A stretch of DNA of 6,249 nt from positions 1 to 6,249 of the forward strand of contig DJPV01000055.1 in assembly GCA_002437435.1 (NCBI GenBank), given 5' to 3'. How positions within the stretch are numbered: position 1 is the stretch's first letter; every line of letters starts with the position of its first letter. A model generated the notes under the pieces. The model did no database searches, was not told the origin of the DNA, and saw only the letters and a list, made by a program, of their open reading frames with translations. Shown piece by piece: positions 1 through 5,719 of the stretch. The position numbers and the translations under genes are program-made. The stretch is from Lachnospiraceae bacterium UBA6403. Lineage in GTDB: Bacteria; Bacillota; Clostridia; Lachnospirales; Lachnospiraceae.

Positions 1-1161
1 GTTACCAATATGGCAGATAAAAAATCCAGACAAATGATACATCGGGCAAAGAAATTGAACCCGGATGCAGTTGTAATAGCAGCAGGCTGTTATGTACAGG
101 CAGCAAAGGATAAGCTGATGGAAGATGACAGGATATCTATTATCATTGGAAATAATAAAAAGAAAGATATTGTACAGATTCTTGAAGATTATCTGCAGTC
201 GGGCGTGACAGATGAAGGTATGCTTGATATTGCAGCGGAGAAGGAATATGAACCGCTTACGATCAACAGTACTTTAGAACATACCAGAGCATATGTGAAG
301 ATTCAGGATGGGTGTAATCAGTTCTGTTCCTATTGCATCATCCCATATGTCAGAGGAAGAATCAGAAGCAGAGATATTGCATCTATTACAGAAGAAGTAG
401 AGCGGCTGGCTCAGACCGGAGTGAAAGAGATTGTTCTGACAGGCATCCATATCTCCTCTTATGGCAAGGATAAGGAAAATGAGGTAGGACTTGCGGATGC
501 AATTGATGCAGTCTCAAAAATCAAATCAATTAAAAGAATTCGTCTTGGTTCTCTGGAACCTGGCATTATTACGGATGCGTTTATAAACCGCATTGTGGAT
601 AATGAAAAGGTGTGCCCACATTTTCATTTAAGTTTGCAAAGTGGCTGTAATACCGTACTGAAGCGTATGAACCGAAAGTATACATGTGAAGAATACTTTG
701 AAAAATGTGAGATGCTGCGGAAAGTATTTGACCGCCCTGCTTTGACAACAGATGTGATCGTAGGATTTCCGGGAGAAACAGAAGAAGAATTTCAGAAAAC
801 TGTTGATTATCTGACAAAACTTAATCTGTACGAGATGCATATCTTTAAGTTCTCACCGAGACAGGGAACTGTTGCAGCCGGTATGAAGGATCAGATTGCA
901 CCGGAAGTTAAAAATCAGAGAAGTGATGTTTTGCTTGCTTTATCAGAAAGAAATAAACAGGCATATGAAGCATCGTTCAGCGGGGAAACTCTGGAGGTTC
1001 TGGTTGAAGAAAAGATTCAGAGAGATGGAAAAGATGGATACCGTGGACATACAGAACGTTATATGGATATTTTTGCAGAGGAAGAACGGATGCACAGAAT
1101 CTGTGGACGAAAAACGGATATCATCAATCATATGGTGCAGATCCCGTATGGCGTGGAATAG
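1..1161 (+). CDS. mtaB: tRNA (N6-L-threonylcarbamoyladenosine(37)-C2)-methylthiotransferase MtaB, 5'-truncated by the window edge
   Basis: Radical-SAM methylthiotransferase that converts t6A to ms2t6A at position 37, next to the anticodon, in ANN-decoding tRNAs; cytoplasmic. The frame is open from base 1 (V-T-N-M-A-D-K-K), matching the family stretch just after the N-terminal NTCTVTN motif, so the ATG at 10 is internal. About 50 codons and two of the three Cys of the N-terminal cluster are probably missing upstream. Visible are the third such Cys in AAGCYVQ (codon 88-90), the radical-SAM motif CNQFCSYC (Cys codons 313, 325, 334) and the motifs HFHLSLQSGC and DVIVGFPGETEEEF. A C-terminal TRAM-like RNA-binding region runs from about residue 327 of the 386 visible. 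The full protein would be near the usual 430-440 residues. In B. subtilis the equivalent is YqeV. The TAG stop is followed by a 153-nt gap. MtaB is favoured over MiaB or RimO by the DGCNQFCSYCIIPYVRGRIR context and the tail. Confidence 0.95.
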   Translation, partial: VTNMADKKSRQMIHRAKKLNPDAVVIAAGCYVQAAKDKLMEDDRISIIIGNNKKKDIVQILEDYLQSGVTDEGMLDIAAEKEYEPLTINSTLEHTRAYVKIQDGCNQFCSYCIIPYVRGRIRSRDIASITEEVERLAQTGVKEIVLTGIHISSYGKDKENEVGLADAIDAVSKIKSIKRIRLGSLEPGIITDAFINRIVDNEKVCPHFHLSLQSGCNTVLKRMNRKYTCEEYFEKCEMLRKVFDRPALTTDVIVGFPGETEEEFQKTVDYLTKLNLYEMHIFKFSPRQGTVAAGMKDQIAPEVKNQRSDVLLALSERNKQAYEASFSGETLEVLVEEKIQRDGKDGYRGHTERYMDIFAEEERMHRICGRKTDIINHMVQIPYGVE

Positions 1162-1314
1162 ACAGACAACACACGGGAATTCTACACGAATTGCATTATA
1201 ACATATACAAATATGCGGCTTTAGGTTGAATTTTGCATGGTTTTATATTATTATAGGATAAGGTTTTTTTGCAAAGATGCCGAGGGCACTTGATAAAAGT
1301 AAGGATGTGAGTAT
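1162..1314 (+). other. Intergenic gap between mtaB and ireB
   Basis: This 153-nt stretch has no credible gene. It carries the ireB promoter (1226-1254) and the ireB ribosome binding site AAGGA (1301-1305, 9 nt before the ATG). A 5-bp AT-rich inverted repeat, AATTC/GAATT (1178-1192), lies after the mtaB stop but has no T-run behind it. I therefore see no convincing intrinsic terminator, and read-through from mtaB is possible. A small TGCC/GGCA hairpin (around 1278-1288) in the predicted leader is too weak to call. Confidence 0.6.
1226..1254 (+). promoter_or_regulatory. Predicted sigma-A promoter for the ireB operon
   Basis: The -35 TTGAAT (1226-1231) is separated by exactly 17 nt from the -10 TATTAT (1249-1254), each differing from consensus at one or two positions. 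Transcription would start near 1261, giving a leader of about 54 nt before the ireB ATG at 1315. The spacer is AT-rich. This is the best promoter match in the window, and it sits in the longest gap, between mtaB and the gene train. It is predicted from sequence only. Confidence 0.6.
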
Positions 1315-1581
1315 ATGAACAATAATAAAGAGAACACACAACATATTGCACAACTGAAAGATAATACGATAGATGTAACTCAGATCATAGGACAGGTTTA
1401 TGAAGCTCTGACAGAAAAAGGATATAATCCGGTCAGTCAGCTGGTTGGTTATATTATGAGTGGAGATCCTACCTATATTACCAGCTATAAGAATGCAAGA
1501 AGTCTGATCATGAAAGCAGAACGTGATGAGATCATTGAAGTTCTGTTTGAAGATTACATTAAGAATAATCTGATTAAGTAG
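1315..1581 (+). CDS. ireB: IreB/ReoM family regulatory phosphoprotein (UPF0297, DUF965)
   Basis: Small cytoplasmic regulator of 88 residues, the normal family length. The signature region [20 protein letters not shown] (residues 38-57), followed by KNARSLI and ERDEIIE, is diagnostic. In Enterococcus faecalis IreB is phosphorylated by the PASTA kinase IreK and lowers cephalosporin resistance. In Listeria the orthologue ReoM, phosphorylated on Thr7 by PrkA, controls ClpCP-dependent degradation of MurA and so peptidoglycan precursor supply. Here Thr8 is the only Thr in the first ten residues and is the likely equivalent phospho-site (inference by rough alignment). The start is supported by AAGGA at 1301-1305. 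It is the first gene after the predicted promoter and is followed by ruvX and a DUF1292 gene, the same trio as yrzL-yrrK-yrzB of B. subtilis. Confidence 0.95.
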   Translation: MNNNKENTQHIAQLKDNTIDVTQIIGQVYEALTEKGYNPVSQLVGYIMSGDPTYITSYKNARSLIMKAERDEIIEVLFEDYIKNNLIK

Positions 1582-1637
1582 ATTGAGGTTACATCAGAGA
1601 TGATCTGATCAGTCAGAGAGAAGAACAGGATAAAAAT

Positions 1638-2075
1638 ATGCGGATAATTGGATTGGACTACGGAACAAAGACAGTAGGAGTTGCAGTCAGTGATGCGCTG
1701 ATGATCACGGCACAGCCACTTGAAACAATAGAAAGAAAATCAGCAAACAAACTTCGACAGACACTTGCGAGAATAGAGAGTATTATTGAAGAATATCAGG
1801 CGGAACGGATCGTCCTCGGATATCCGAAGAATATGAATAATACGATTGGAGAACGGGCAGAAGCGACCGAACAGTTTAAAGAAGATCTGGAACGCAGGAC
1901 AGGTCTGGAAGTGATCCTGTGGGATGAGAGACTTTCTACGGTAGAAGCAGAACGGATTTTGATGGATACCGGGGTCAGAAGAGAGAACCGGAAGCAGTAT
2001 GTAGACAAGATGGCTGCTGCGGTTATTTTGCAGAATTATCTTGACAGTCAGGCTCATAAAGGGCAGGCAGAATAG
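1638..2075 (+). CDS. ruvX: RuvX/YqgF family Holliday junction resolvase-like nuclease
   Basis: RNase H-fold protein of 145 residues, the typical length. The N-terminal motif [15 protein letters not shown] (residues 5-19) contains the expected catalytic Asp7. Next come [12 protein letters not shown] with GERAE (residues 57-75), DERLST (96-101, acidic D96/E97) and the C-terminal [13 protein letters not shown] (123-135, D123). All acidic positions expected of an active site are present. The family was proposed to resolve Holliday junctions; the E. coli member YqgF is also implicated in 16S rRNA 5'-end maturation, so the substrate in this organism is not certain. The start is supported by AGGA at 1627-1630, 7 nt before the ATG. 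Only 19 nt separate it from the DUF1292 gene, consistent with one operon. It corresponds to B. subtilis yrrK. Confidence 0.95.
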   Translation: MRIIGLDYGTKTVGVAVSDALMITAQPLETIERKSANKLRQTLARIESIIEEYQAERIVLGYPKNMNNTIGERAEATEQFKEDLERRTGLEVILWDERLSTVEAERILMDTGVRRENRKQYVDKMAAAVILQNYLDSQAHKGQAE

Positions 2076-2094
2076 TCGAAAGGATTAAAACAGA

Positions 2095-2367
2095 ATGGGA
2101 AACGACAGCATAGTTTTTACAGATGAATATGGCAATGAAGTTGCTTTTTCTGTTATGGAGCAGACAACTCTTGGCGGAGTGAATTATCTGCTTGTTACAG
2201 ATGATGTAGACGATGAGGATGATGGTTCTTTCCTGATACTGAAAGAGAATACTTCAGACAGTGAAGGTGAGATGGCAGCATTTGATATCGTTGAAGATGA
2301 CAAAGAATTAGAAGCAGTTATGAAGATATTTGAAGAACTGCTAGAGGACGTAGATTTGGAGGTATAG
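2095..2367 (+). CDS. DUF1292 (YrzB/UPF0473 family) small acidic protein
   Basis: Protein of 90 residues of unknown biochemical role. The family pattern is visible: an N-terminal FTDEYGNEVAFSV strand region, then YLLVTDDVDDEDDGSFLILK (residues 31-50), then a C-terminal acidic helix ending EELLEDVDLEV. By my count it has 28 Asp/Glu against 3 Lys and no Arg, so it is strongly negative, and it has no Cys. It has no signal peptide or membrane segment, so it should be cytosolic. The ribosome binding site is GAAAGGA (2078-2084), 10 nt from the ATG. DUF1292 genes habitually follow ireB and ruvX in Firmicutes, as here. The last codons of this gene contain the ribosome binding site of RNase J, and only 4 nt lie between its stop and the next start, suggesting coupled translation. 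Confidence 0.9.
   Translation: MGNDSIVFTDEYGNEVAFSVMEQTTLGGVNYLLVTDDVDDEDDGSFLILKENTSDSEGEMAAFDIVEDDKELEAVMKIFEELLEDVDLEV
2358..2362 (+). promoter_or_regulatory. Ribosome binding site GGAGG that fixes the RNase J TTG start
   Basis: GGAGG lies 9 nt before the TTG at 2372 and inside the final codons of the DUF1292 gene. It decides the non-ATG start of RNase J: the next in-frame Met codon is at residue 22, within the metallo-beta-lactamase core, so initiation there would remove conserved sequence. Confidence 0.75.
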
Positions 2368-2371
2368 AACA

Positions 2372-4036
2372 TTGAAAAAATTGAATAGTGATGCGGTGAA
2401 GATCATTCCATTGGGCGGATTGGAACAGATTGGAATGAATATTACTGCAATAGAGTATGAGGACTCTATTATAGTCATTGACTGCGGTCTGGCATTCCCT
2501 GAGGACGATATGTTGGGAATCGATCTTGTAATACCGGATGTCACTTACCTTAAGGAAAACGCGGACAAAGTCAAGGGGCTTGTGGTTACCCATGGTCATG
2601 AGGATCATATCGGAGCCATTCCTTATATTGTGAAAGAGCTCAATATGCCGATTTATGCAACAAAGCTTACGATGGGATTGATTGAAAATAAACTGAAAGA
2701 ACACAATCTTATGAACAATACCAGACGTAAGGTTGTAAAATATGGACAGAATATCATTCTTGGAAAATTTCGGATAGAATTTATTAAGACGAACCATTCG
2801 ATTGCTGATTCCGCAGCACTGGCGATTTATACGCCGGCAGGACTGCTTGTCCACACCGGAGATTTCAAGATTGATTACACACCGGTATTTGGAGATATGA
2901 TCGATCTCCAGCGATTTGCAGAACTTGGCAAAAAAGGTGTTCTTGCATTGATGGCAGATTCTACAAATGCAGAACGTGAGGGCTTTACAAAGTCGGAAAA
3001 AACAGTAGGAAGAACATTTGATAATCTGTTCAATGATAATCAGAACCACCGTATTATCATAGCTACATTTGCATCAAATGTAGATCGTGTGCAGCAGATC
3101 ATCAATTCAGCATATAAGTATGGCAGAAAAGTAATCATCGAAGGAAGAAGTATGGTGAATATCATCAGTACGGCTTCTGAACTTGGATATATCGATATAC
3201 CGGATAACACGCTGATTGACATCAGCCAGATCAAGAATTATCCGGATGAGAAACTGGTTCTGATCACAACCGGAAGCCAGGGCGAGAACATGGCTGCTTT
3301 GTCAAGAATTGCAGCATCAATCCATAACAAGATTTCGATCATGCCGGGAGATGTGGTTATATTCAGTTCCCATCCAATTCCTGGTAACGAAAAAGCAGTA
3401 TTCAAGGTGATCAATGAGCTGGAAATGAAAGGTGCTCATGTGATCTTTGAAGACACACATGTATCTGGACATGCATGCAGAGAGGAACTGAAGCTGATTT
3501 ATGCGCTTACAAAACCGAAATATGCGATACCGGTACATGGCGAGTACAGACATCTGAAACGTCATGCAGAACTGGCACAGGAGATGGGTATTCCAAAAGA
3601 GAATATCAAGATTCTGACGACAGGTGATGTTCTGGAAGTCAGTGACGACAGGCTGGAAGTAACCGGAAAGGTTCCGGCACAGGGAGTCTTTGTTGATGGA
3701 CTTGGAGTTGGAGACGTTGGAAATATTGTTTTAAGAGACAGACAGCTGCTGTCACAGAATGGTCTGTTGATCATCGTAGTGACACTTGATAAATACAGCA
3801 ATAATCTGATCGCGGGGCCGGATATCGTTTCCAGAGGATTTGTATATGTAAGAGAATCAGAAACTTTGATGGAAGACTGCCGTGCAGTCGTAGAAGAAGC
3901 ACTGGAAAAATGCCTGCGTAAGAATATTACAGACTGGGGTAAGATCAAGACGACGATCAAGGATTCTTTAAGTGAATTCCTGTGGAAACGTACAAAGAGA
4001 AGCCCTATGATTCTTCCAATCATTACAGAAGTGTAG
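2372..4036 (+). CDS. rnjA: Ribonuclease J (metallo-beta-lactamase/beta-CASP RNase)
   Basis: Cytoplasmic zinc-dependent RNase with 5'-to-3' exonuclease and endonuclease activity in mRNA turnover and rRNA/tRNA maturation. It is 554 residues, the usual full length. The metal-binding motif HGHEDH is at residues 74-79, with further ligand positions at H142 (TNHS), D164 (HTGDFK) and H389 (PVHGEY). The beta-CASP domain shows ADSTNAEREGF (195-205), FASNVDRV (233-240), TTGSQGE (299-305) and SSHPIPGNE (332-340), plus HVSGH (363-367) of the RNA-binding pocket. The C-terminal domain ends KRSPMILPI followed by ITEV, as in intact homologues. It starts at TTG with a strong GGAGG; a rare start may moderate its synthesis. 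B. subtilis carries rnjA elsewhere, so its position between the DUF1292 and YlbF genes is a departure from the bacillary order. RNase J1 versus J2 cannot be settled from one copy, but all catalytic ligands are intact, which favours an active J1-type enzyme. Confidence 0.95.
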   Translation: MKKLNSDAVKIIPLGGLEQIGMNITAIEYEDSIIVIDCGLAFPEDDMLGIDLVIPDVTYLKENADKVKGLVVTHGHEDHIGAIPYIVKELNMPIYATKLTMGLIENKLKEHNLMNNTRRKVVKYGQNIILGKFRIEFIKTNHSIADSAALAIYTPAGLLVHTGDFKIDYTPVFGDMIDLQRFAELGKKGVLALMADSTNAEREGFTKSEKTVGRTFDNLFNDNQNHRIIIATFASNVDRVQQIINSAYKYGRKVIIEGRSMVNIISTASELGYIDIPDNTLIDISQIKNYPDEKLVLITTGSQGENMAALSRIAASIHNKISIMPGDVVIFSSHPIPGNEKAVFKVINELEMKGAHVIFEDTHVSGHACREELKLIYALTKPKYAIPVHGEYRHLKRHAELAQEMGIPKENIKILTTGDVLEVSDDRLEVTGKVPAQGVFVDGLGVGDVGNIVLRDRQLLSQNGLLIIVVTLDKYSNNLIAGPDIVSRGFVYVRESETLMEDCRAVVEEALEKCLRKNITDWGKIKTTIKDSLSEFLWKRTKRSPMILPIITEV

Positions 4037-4085
4037 GATGCATTGAAAAGGTTGGACTCATATACGGGTACAGGATAAGAAGAAA

Positions 4086-4091
4086 AGAGGA
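4086..4091 (+). promoter_or_regulatory. Ribosome binding site AGAGGA that decides the YlbF start
   Basis: AGAGGA ends 6 nt before the ATG at 4098. An in-frame ATG at 4092 would leave no room between it and this site, so 4098 is the better start. Confidence 0.6.
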
Positions 4092-4097
4092 ATGAAC

Positions 4098-4433
4098 ATG
4101 AGTGATGTTGTTGAACTTAGCAAAAAACTGAATGCAACAATAAAAGAATCAGAATTCTACAGAAACTATCTGGTATGCCGTGAAAGATTATATGAACATC
4201 CGGATCTTCTTCGCGGATTGAATGAGTTTAAAAGAAAGAATTCAGATATTCAGAATAATGCTTCAAATGACAATCCATATGATGAAGTGGTAGCATTGTT
4301 TGAAGAATATGATCCTATCGTTCATGATACCGTCGTAAATGATTTCCTTCGGGCAGAACGGAAGCTCTGCAGGATGCTGAAAACAATGTATGATGAGATT
4401 GCAGATGGGCTGGATGTTGACATAAAGCAGTAG
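4098..4433 (+). CDS. YlbF family protein (YlbF/YmcA, Com_YlbF)
   Basis: All-helical cytoplasmic protein of 111 residues from the start chosen by ribosome binding site spacing (113 if the ATG at 4092 is used). It fits the Com_YlbF family: an N-terminal helix VVELSKKLNATIKESEFYRN (residues 4-23), then HPDLLRGLNEFKRKN (34-48), and a long amphipathic C-terminal stretch with DFLRAERKLCRMLKTMYDEI (82-101). In B. subtilis YlbF and YmcA, with YaaT, form a complex that steers RNase Y cleavage and affects competence, biofilm and sporulation. Family members elsewhere are often uncharacterised. Two Cys are present (27 and 91); whether they bind a cluster cannot be judged. Its place 61 nt downstream of RNase J hints at an RNA-decay role, by inference. 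I give no symbol because YlbF and YmcA subfamilies cannot be separated confidently by eye. Confidence 0.85.
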   Translation: MSDVVELSKKLNATIKESEFYRNYLVCRERLYEHPDLLRGLNEFKRKNSDIQNNASNDNPYDEVVALFEEYDPIVHDTVVNDFLRAERKLCRMLKTMYDEIADGLDVDIKQ

Positions 4434-4446
4434 GATATGATACAAC
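4417..4446 (+). promoter_or_regulatory. Candidate internal promoter for the MltG-like gene and trmR
   Basis: A perfect -35 TTGACA (4417-4422) lies in the last codons of the YlbF gene. It is followed after 18 nt by TACAAC (4441-4446, four of six consensus bases), preceded by an extended-type TGA (4438-4440). A TATGAT at 4436-4441 is a better -10 by letters but only 13 nt from the -35. Initiation would fall near 4452, about 43 nt before the ATG at 4495, with the hairpin at 4459-4472 inside the leader. Confidence 0.4.
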
Positions 4447-4458
4447 AGATGATATGTA

Positions 4459-4477
4459 GTGCCTGACGGCACGTTTT
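4459..4477 (+). terminator. Small hairpin with short T-run, weak terminator or leader structure
   Basis: GTGCC (4459-4463), loop TGAC (4464-4467) and GGCAC (4468-4472) make a perfect 5-bp GC-rich stem with a tetraloop. It is followed by G and then TTTT (4474-4477). The stem and T-run are both short for an efficient intrinsic terminator, so partial termination, or an mRNA-stabilising structure just before the AAGGAG at 4481, is equally possible. Confidence 0.4.
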
Positions 4478-4480
4478 GAT

Positions 4481-4486
4481 AAGGAG
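4481..4486 (+). promoter_or_regulatory. Strong ribosome binding site AAGGAG for the MltG-like gene
   Basis: AAGGAG lies 8 nt before the ATG at 4495, an ideal spacing. A second GGAG (4507-4510) also lies 8 nt before an in-frame ATG at 4519 (Met9), so two initiation sites are plausible. The upstream one is the stronger match. Confidence 0.65.
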
Positions 4487-4494
4487 ATTAAGAT

Positions 4495-4983
4495 ATGACT
4501 ATAGATGGAGCGCTGACAATGAAACGAGTACTGCGATTTTCGGTCGGATTACTTGTGAATGTATTTATCCTGTTTATATTAGTCAGGGTGTTTGCGTTTG
4601 GGTTCAGCTTTGCTTATGATGTGTTTGCAAGCAACAGCTGCAAGGATAAATCGGATACAAAAGTGGTAGCAGTTACGATCCTTCCTGATTCTTCGATCAA
4701 GGATGTCTGCGAGACACTGGATGAAGCAGGTGTAGTGAAGAATGCATATGCTTTGATGATCCGTATCAGGATCGGCTCCTATGCAGCAAAGATCCAGCCG
4801 GGAACTTATGAGATCGCTCCAAACTATACGAATGATGAGATCATAACCGTGATAACGGGTGGAAAGCTGGATAAACAGGAGAAAAAGTTGGAAAATACAA
4901 GTGATGATAAGACGGAAAGCGGCGCAGCAGACAGTGCGACTGAAACCGGGTCAGAAGATAATGCAACGGAGAAAAGTGAATGA
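4495..4983 (+). CDS. Short MltG/YceG-like membrane protein lacking the transglycosylase domain
   Basis: Protein of 162 residues. A hydrophobic segment at about 15-40 (SVGLLVNVFILFILV and onward) gives one membrane anchor, with positive residues before it (K10, R11, R14), so the rest should lie outside the membrane. Residues about 56-123 resemble the LysM-like N-terminal domain of MltG: VAVTILPDSSIKDVCETLDE, then GVV, then IQPGTYEIAPNYTNDEI and a closing TGG. True MltG, an endolytic murein transglycosylase of usually 330 or more residues, continues into a catalytic YceG domain with an essential Glu. Here the protein instead ends in a low-complexity acidic, Ser/Thr/Glu/Asp-rich tail (about 125-162). 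No frameshift remnant of the missing domain follows, because trmR begins 4 nt before the stop, so this looks like a real short form. It holds the place of yrrL (mltG) in the B. subtilis order. The function is unknown; peptidoglycan binding or modulation of a full MltG is an inference. Confidence 0.75.
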   Translation: MTIDGALTMKRVLRFSVGLLVNVFILFILVRVFAFGFSFAYDVFASNSCKDKSDTKVVAVTILPDSSIKDVCETLDEAGVVKNAYALMIRIRIGSYAAKIQPGTYEIAPNYTNDEIITVITGGKLDKQEKKLENTSDDKTESGAADSATETGSEDNATEKSE

Positions 4984-5639
4984 TAACAGATGAGAGAATT
5001 GCGTCCTTCATAAATTCATTTAACAGTGATTATGACGATGTGATAACTGCTATCAGAAAAGAAGCAGAAGAGCAGGAGGTTCCGATCATCCGAAGAGAAG
5101 CAGGTGAATTCATCAAGCTTCTTATGATGATGAAGAAACCGGTGAATATACTGGAGATAGGAACGGCAGTTGGCTTTTCTGCTATTTTTATGAGCAGGTT
5201 TTTGCAGAAAGAAGGGCGTATTACAACAATAGAAAATTATCAACCCAGAATTGAAAAAGCGAAAGCAAATATAAAATTTGCACAGGCAGAAAAGAAGATT
5301 ACCCTGCTGGAAGGTGATGCAAATGAGATTCTTCCGAAACTGAATGGATCTTTTGATCTGGTGTTCATGGATGCGGCAAAAGGGCAATATGGAAGTTTTT
5401 TTCAAAAAACGATTCCTCTGCTTGCGTCGGAAGGCATATTGTTGTGTGATAATGTATTACAGGATGGGGATGTACTTGAGTCCCGCTTTGCAGTAACCAG
5501 AAGAAATCGGACAATTCACGCAAGAATGCGTGAATATCTGTATGAATTAAAGCATGATGAGCGATTGGAAACGGCCATTTTAAATATTGGAGACGGAATG
5601 AGCCTCTCTATACGAAAAACAGATACTGTAAATGATTGA
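4980..5639 (+). CDS. trmR: TrmR-like tRNA 5-hydroxyuridine methyltransferase (class I O-methyltransferase)
   Basis: SAM-dependent, metal-dependent O-methyltransferase of 219 residues. TrmR (B. subtilis YrrM) methylates 5-hydroxyuridine to 5-methoxyuridine at wobble position 34 of tRNAs. The Rossmann-fold SAM motif is ILEIGTAVGFSAIFM (residues 57-71), followed by the acidic TIENYQPRIEKAKANI (83-98) with E85, and EGDANEILPKL (111-121). Metal-ligand positions are D131 in FDLVFMDAAKGQY and D157-N158 in LLCDNV, as in catechol-O-methyltransferase-like families. The ATG overlaps the upstream stop in ATGA (4980-4983), and GGAG (4968-4971) lies 8 nt ahead, so translation is probably coupled to the MltG-like gene. 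Specific assignment to TrmR rather than a generic O-methyltransferase rests on the downstream U32 gene and the yrrL-yrrM-yrrN/O order. Confidence 0.85.
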   Translation: MITDERIASFINSFNSDYDDVITAIRKEAEEQEVPIIRREAGEFIKLLMMMKKPVNILEIGTAVGFSAIFMSRFLQKEGRITTIENYQPRIEKAKANIKFAQAEKKITLLEGDANEILPKLNGSFDLVFMDAAKGQYGSFFQKTIPLLASEGILLCDNVLQDGDVLESRFAVTRRNRTIHARMREYLYELKHDERLETAILNIGDGMSLSIRKTDTVND

Positions 5640-5652
5640 TGTATTTTTATGT

Positions 5653-5678
5653 TTGACCGAAATATTAAGTTATATGAT
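5653..5678 (+). promoter_or_regulatory. Tentative weak promoter before the U32 gene
   Basis: TTGACC (5653-5658) and TATGAT (5673-5678) each match consensus at five of six bases, but the spacer is only 14 nt, well short of 17. It falls in the 80-nt gap after trmR, which holds no terminator-like hairpin, so the U32 gene may simply be read through from upstream. Confidence 0.25.
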
Positions 5679-5719
5679 AACGGAAGATAAATAAAGATTG
5701 GAAAAGAGGATTGGATAAA

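Noticed and set aside
10..12. ATG at position 10 as the true start of mtaB
   Set aside because: The frame is open to base 1 and reads V-T-N before the Met, continuing the family NTCTVTN motif; starting at 10 would remove required cluster Cys residues, so the gene is cut by the window edge.
1178..1192. Inverted repeat AATTC-TACAC-GAATT after the mtaB stop as a terminator
   Set aside because: The stem is only 5 bp, AT-rich and not followed by a T-run, so it should not terminate transcription.
896..1201. Plus-strand open frame of about 101 codons in another frame of mtaB
   Set aside because: It overlaps the TRAM-like end of mtaB, has no ribosome binding site of note, and its sequence shows no recognisable domain.
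1605..1612. Palindrome CTGATCAG between ireB and ruvX as an operator
   Set aside because: An 8-bp palindrome is expected by chance at this scale, it sits within an operon with no promoter nearby, and no second copy was noticed.
2318..3049. Long minus-strand open frame (about 243 codons) opposite RNase J
   Set aside because: It lies wholly over the well-conserved start of RNase J and the end of the DUF1292 gene, has a composition rich in Cys, Ile and Phe typical of antisense frames, and resembles no family I recognise.
4043..4076. Possible promoter in the RNase J-YlbF gap (TTGAAA or TTGGAC)
   Set aside because: Neither -35-like box has a credible -10 at 15-19 nt; the nearest candidates are at 12-13 or 20 nt.
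5016..5405. Minus-strand open frame of about 129 codons opposite trmR
   Set aside because: It is fully covered by the SAM-binding core of trmR and has the Cys/Phe/Ile-rich makeup of an antisense shadow with no family match.
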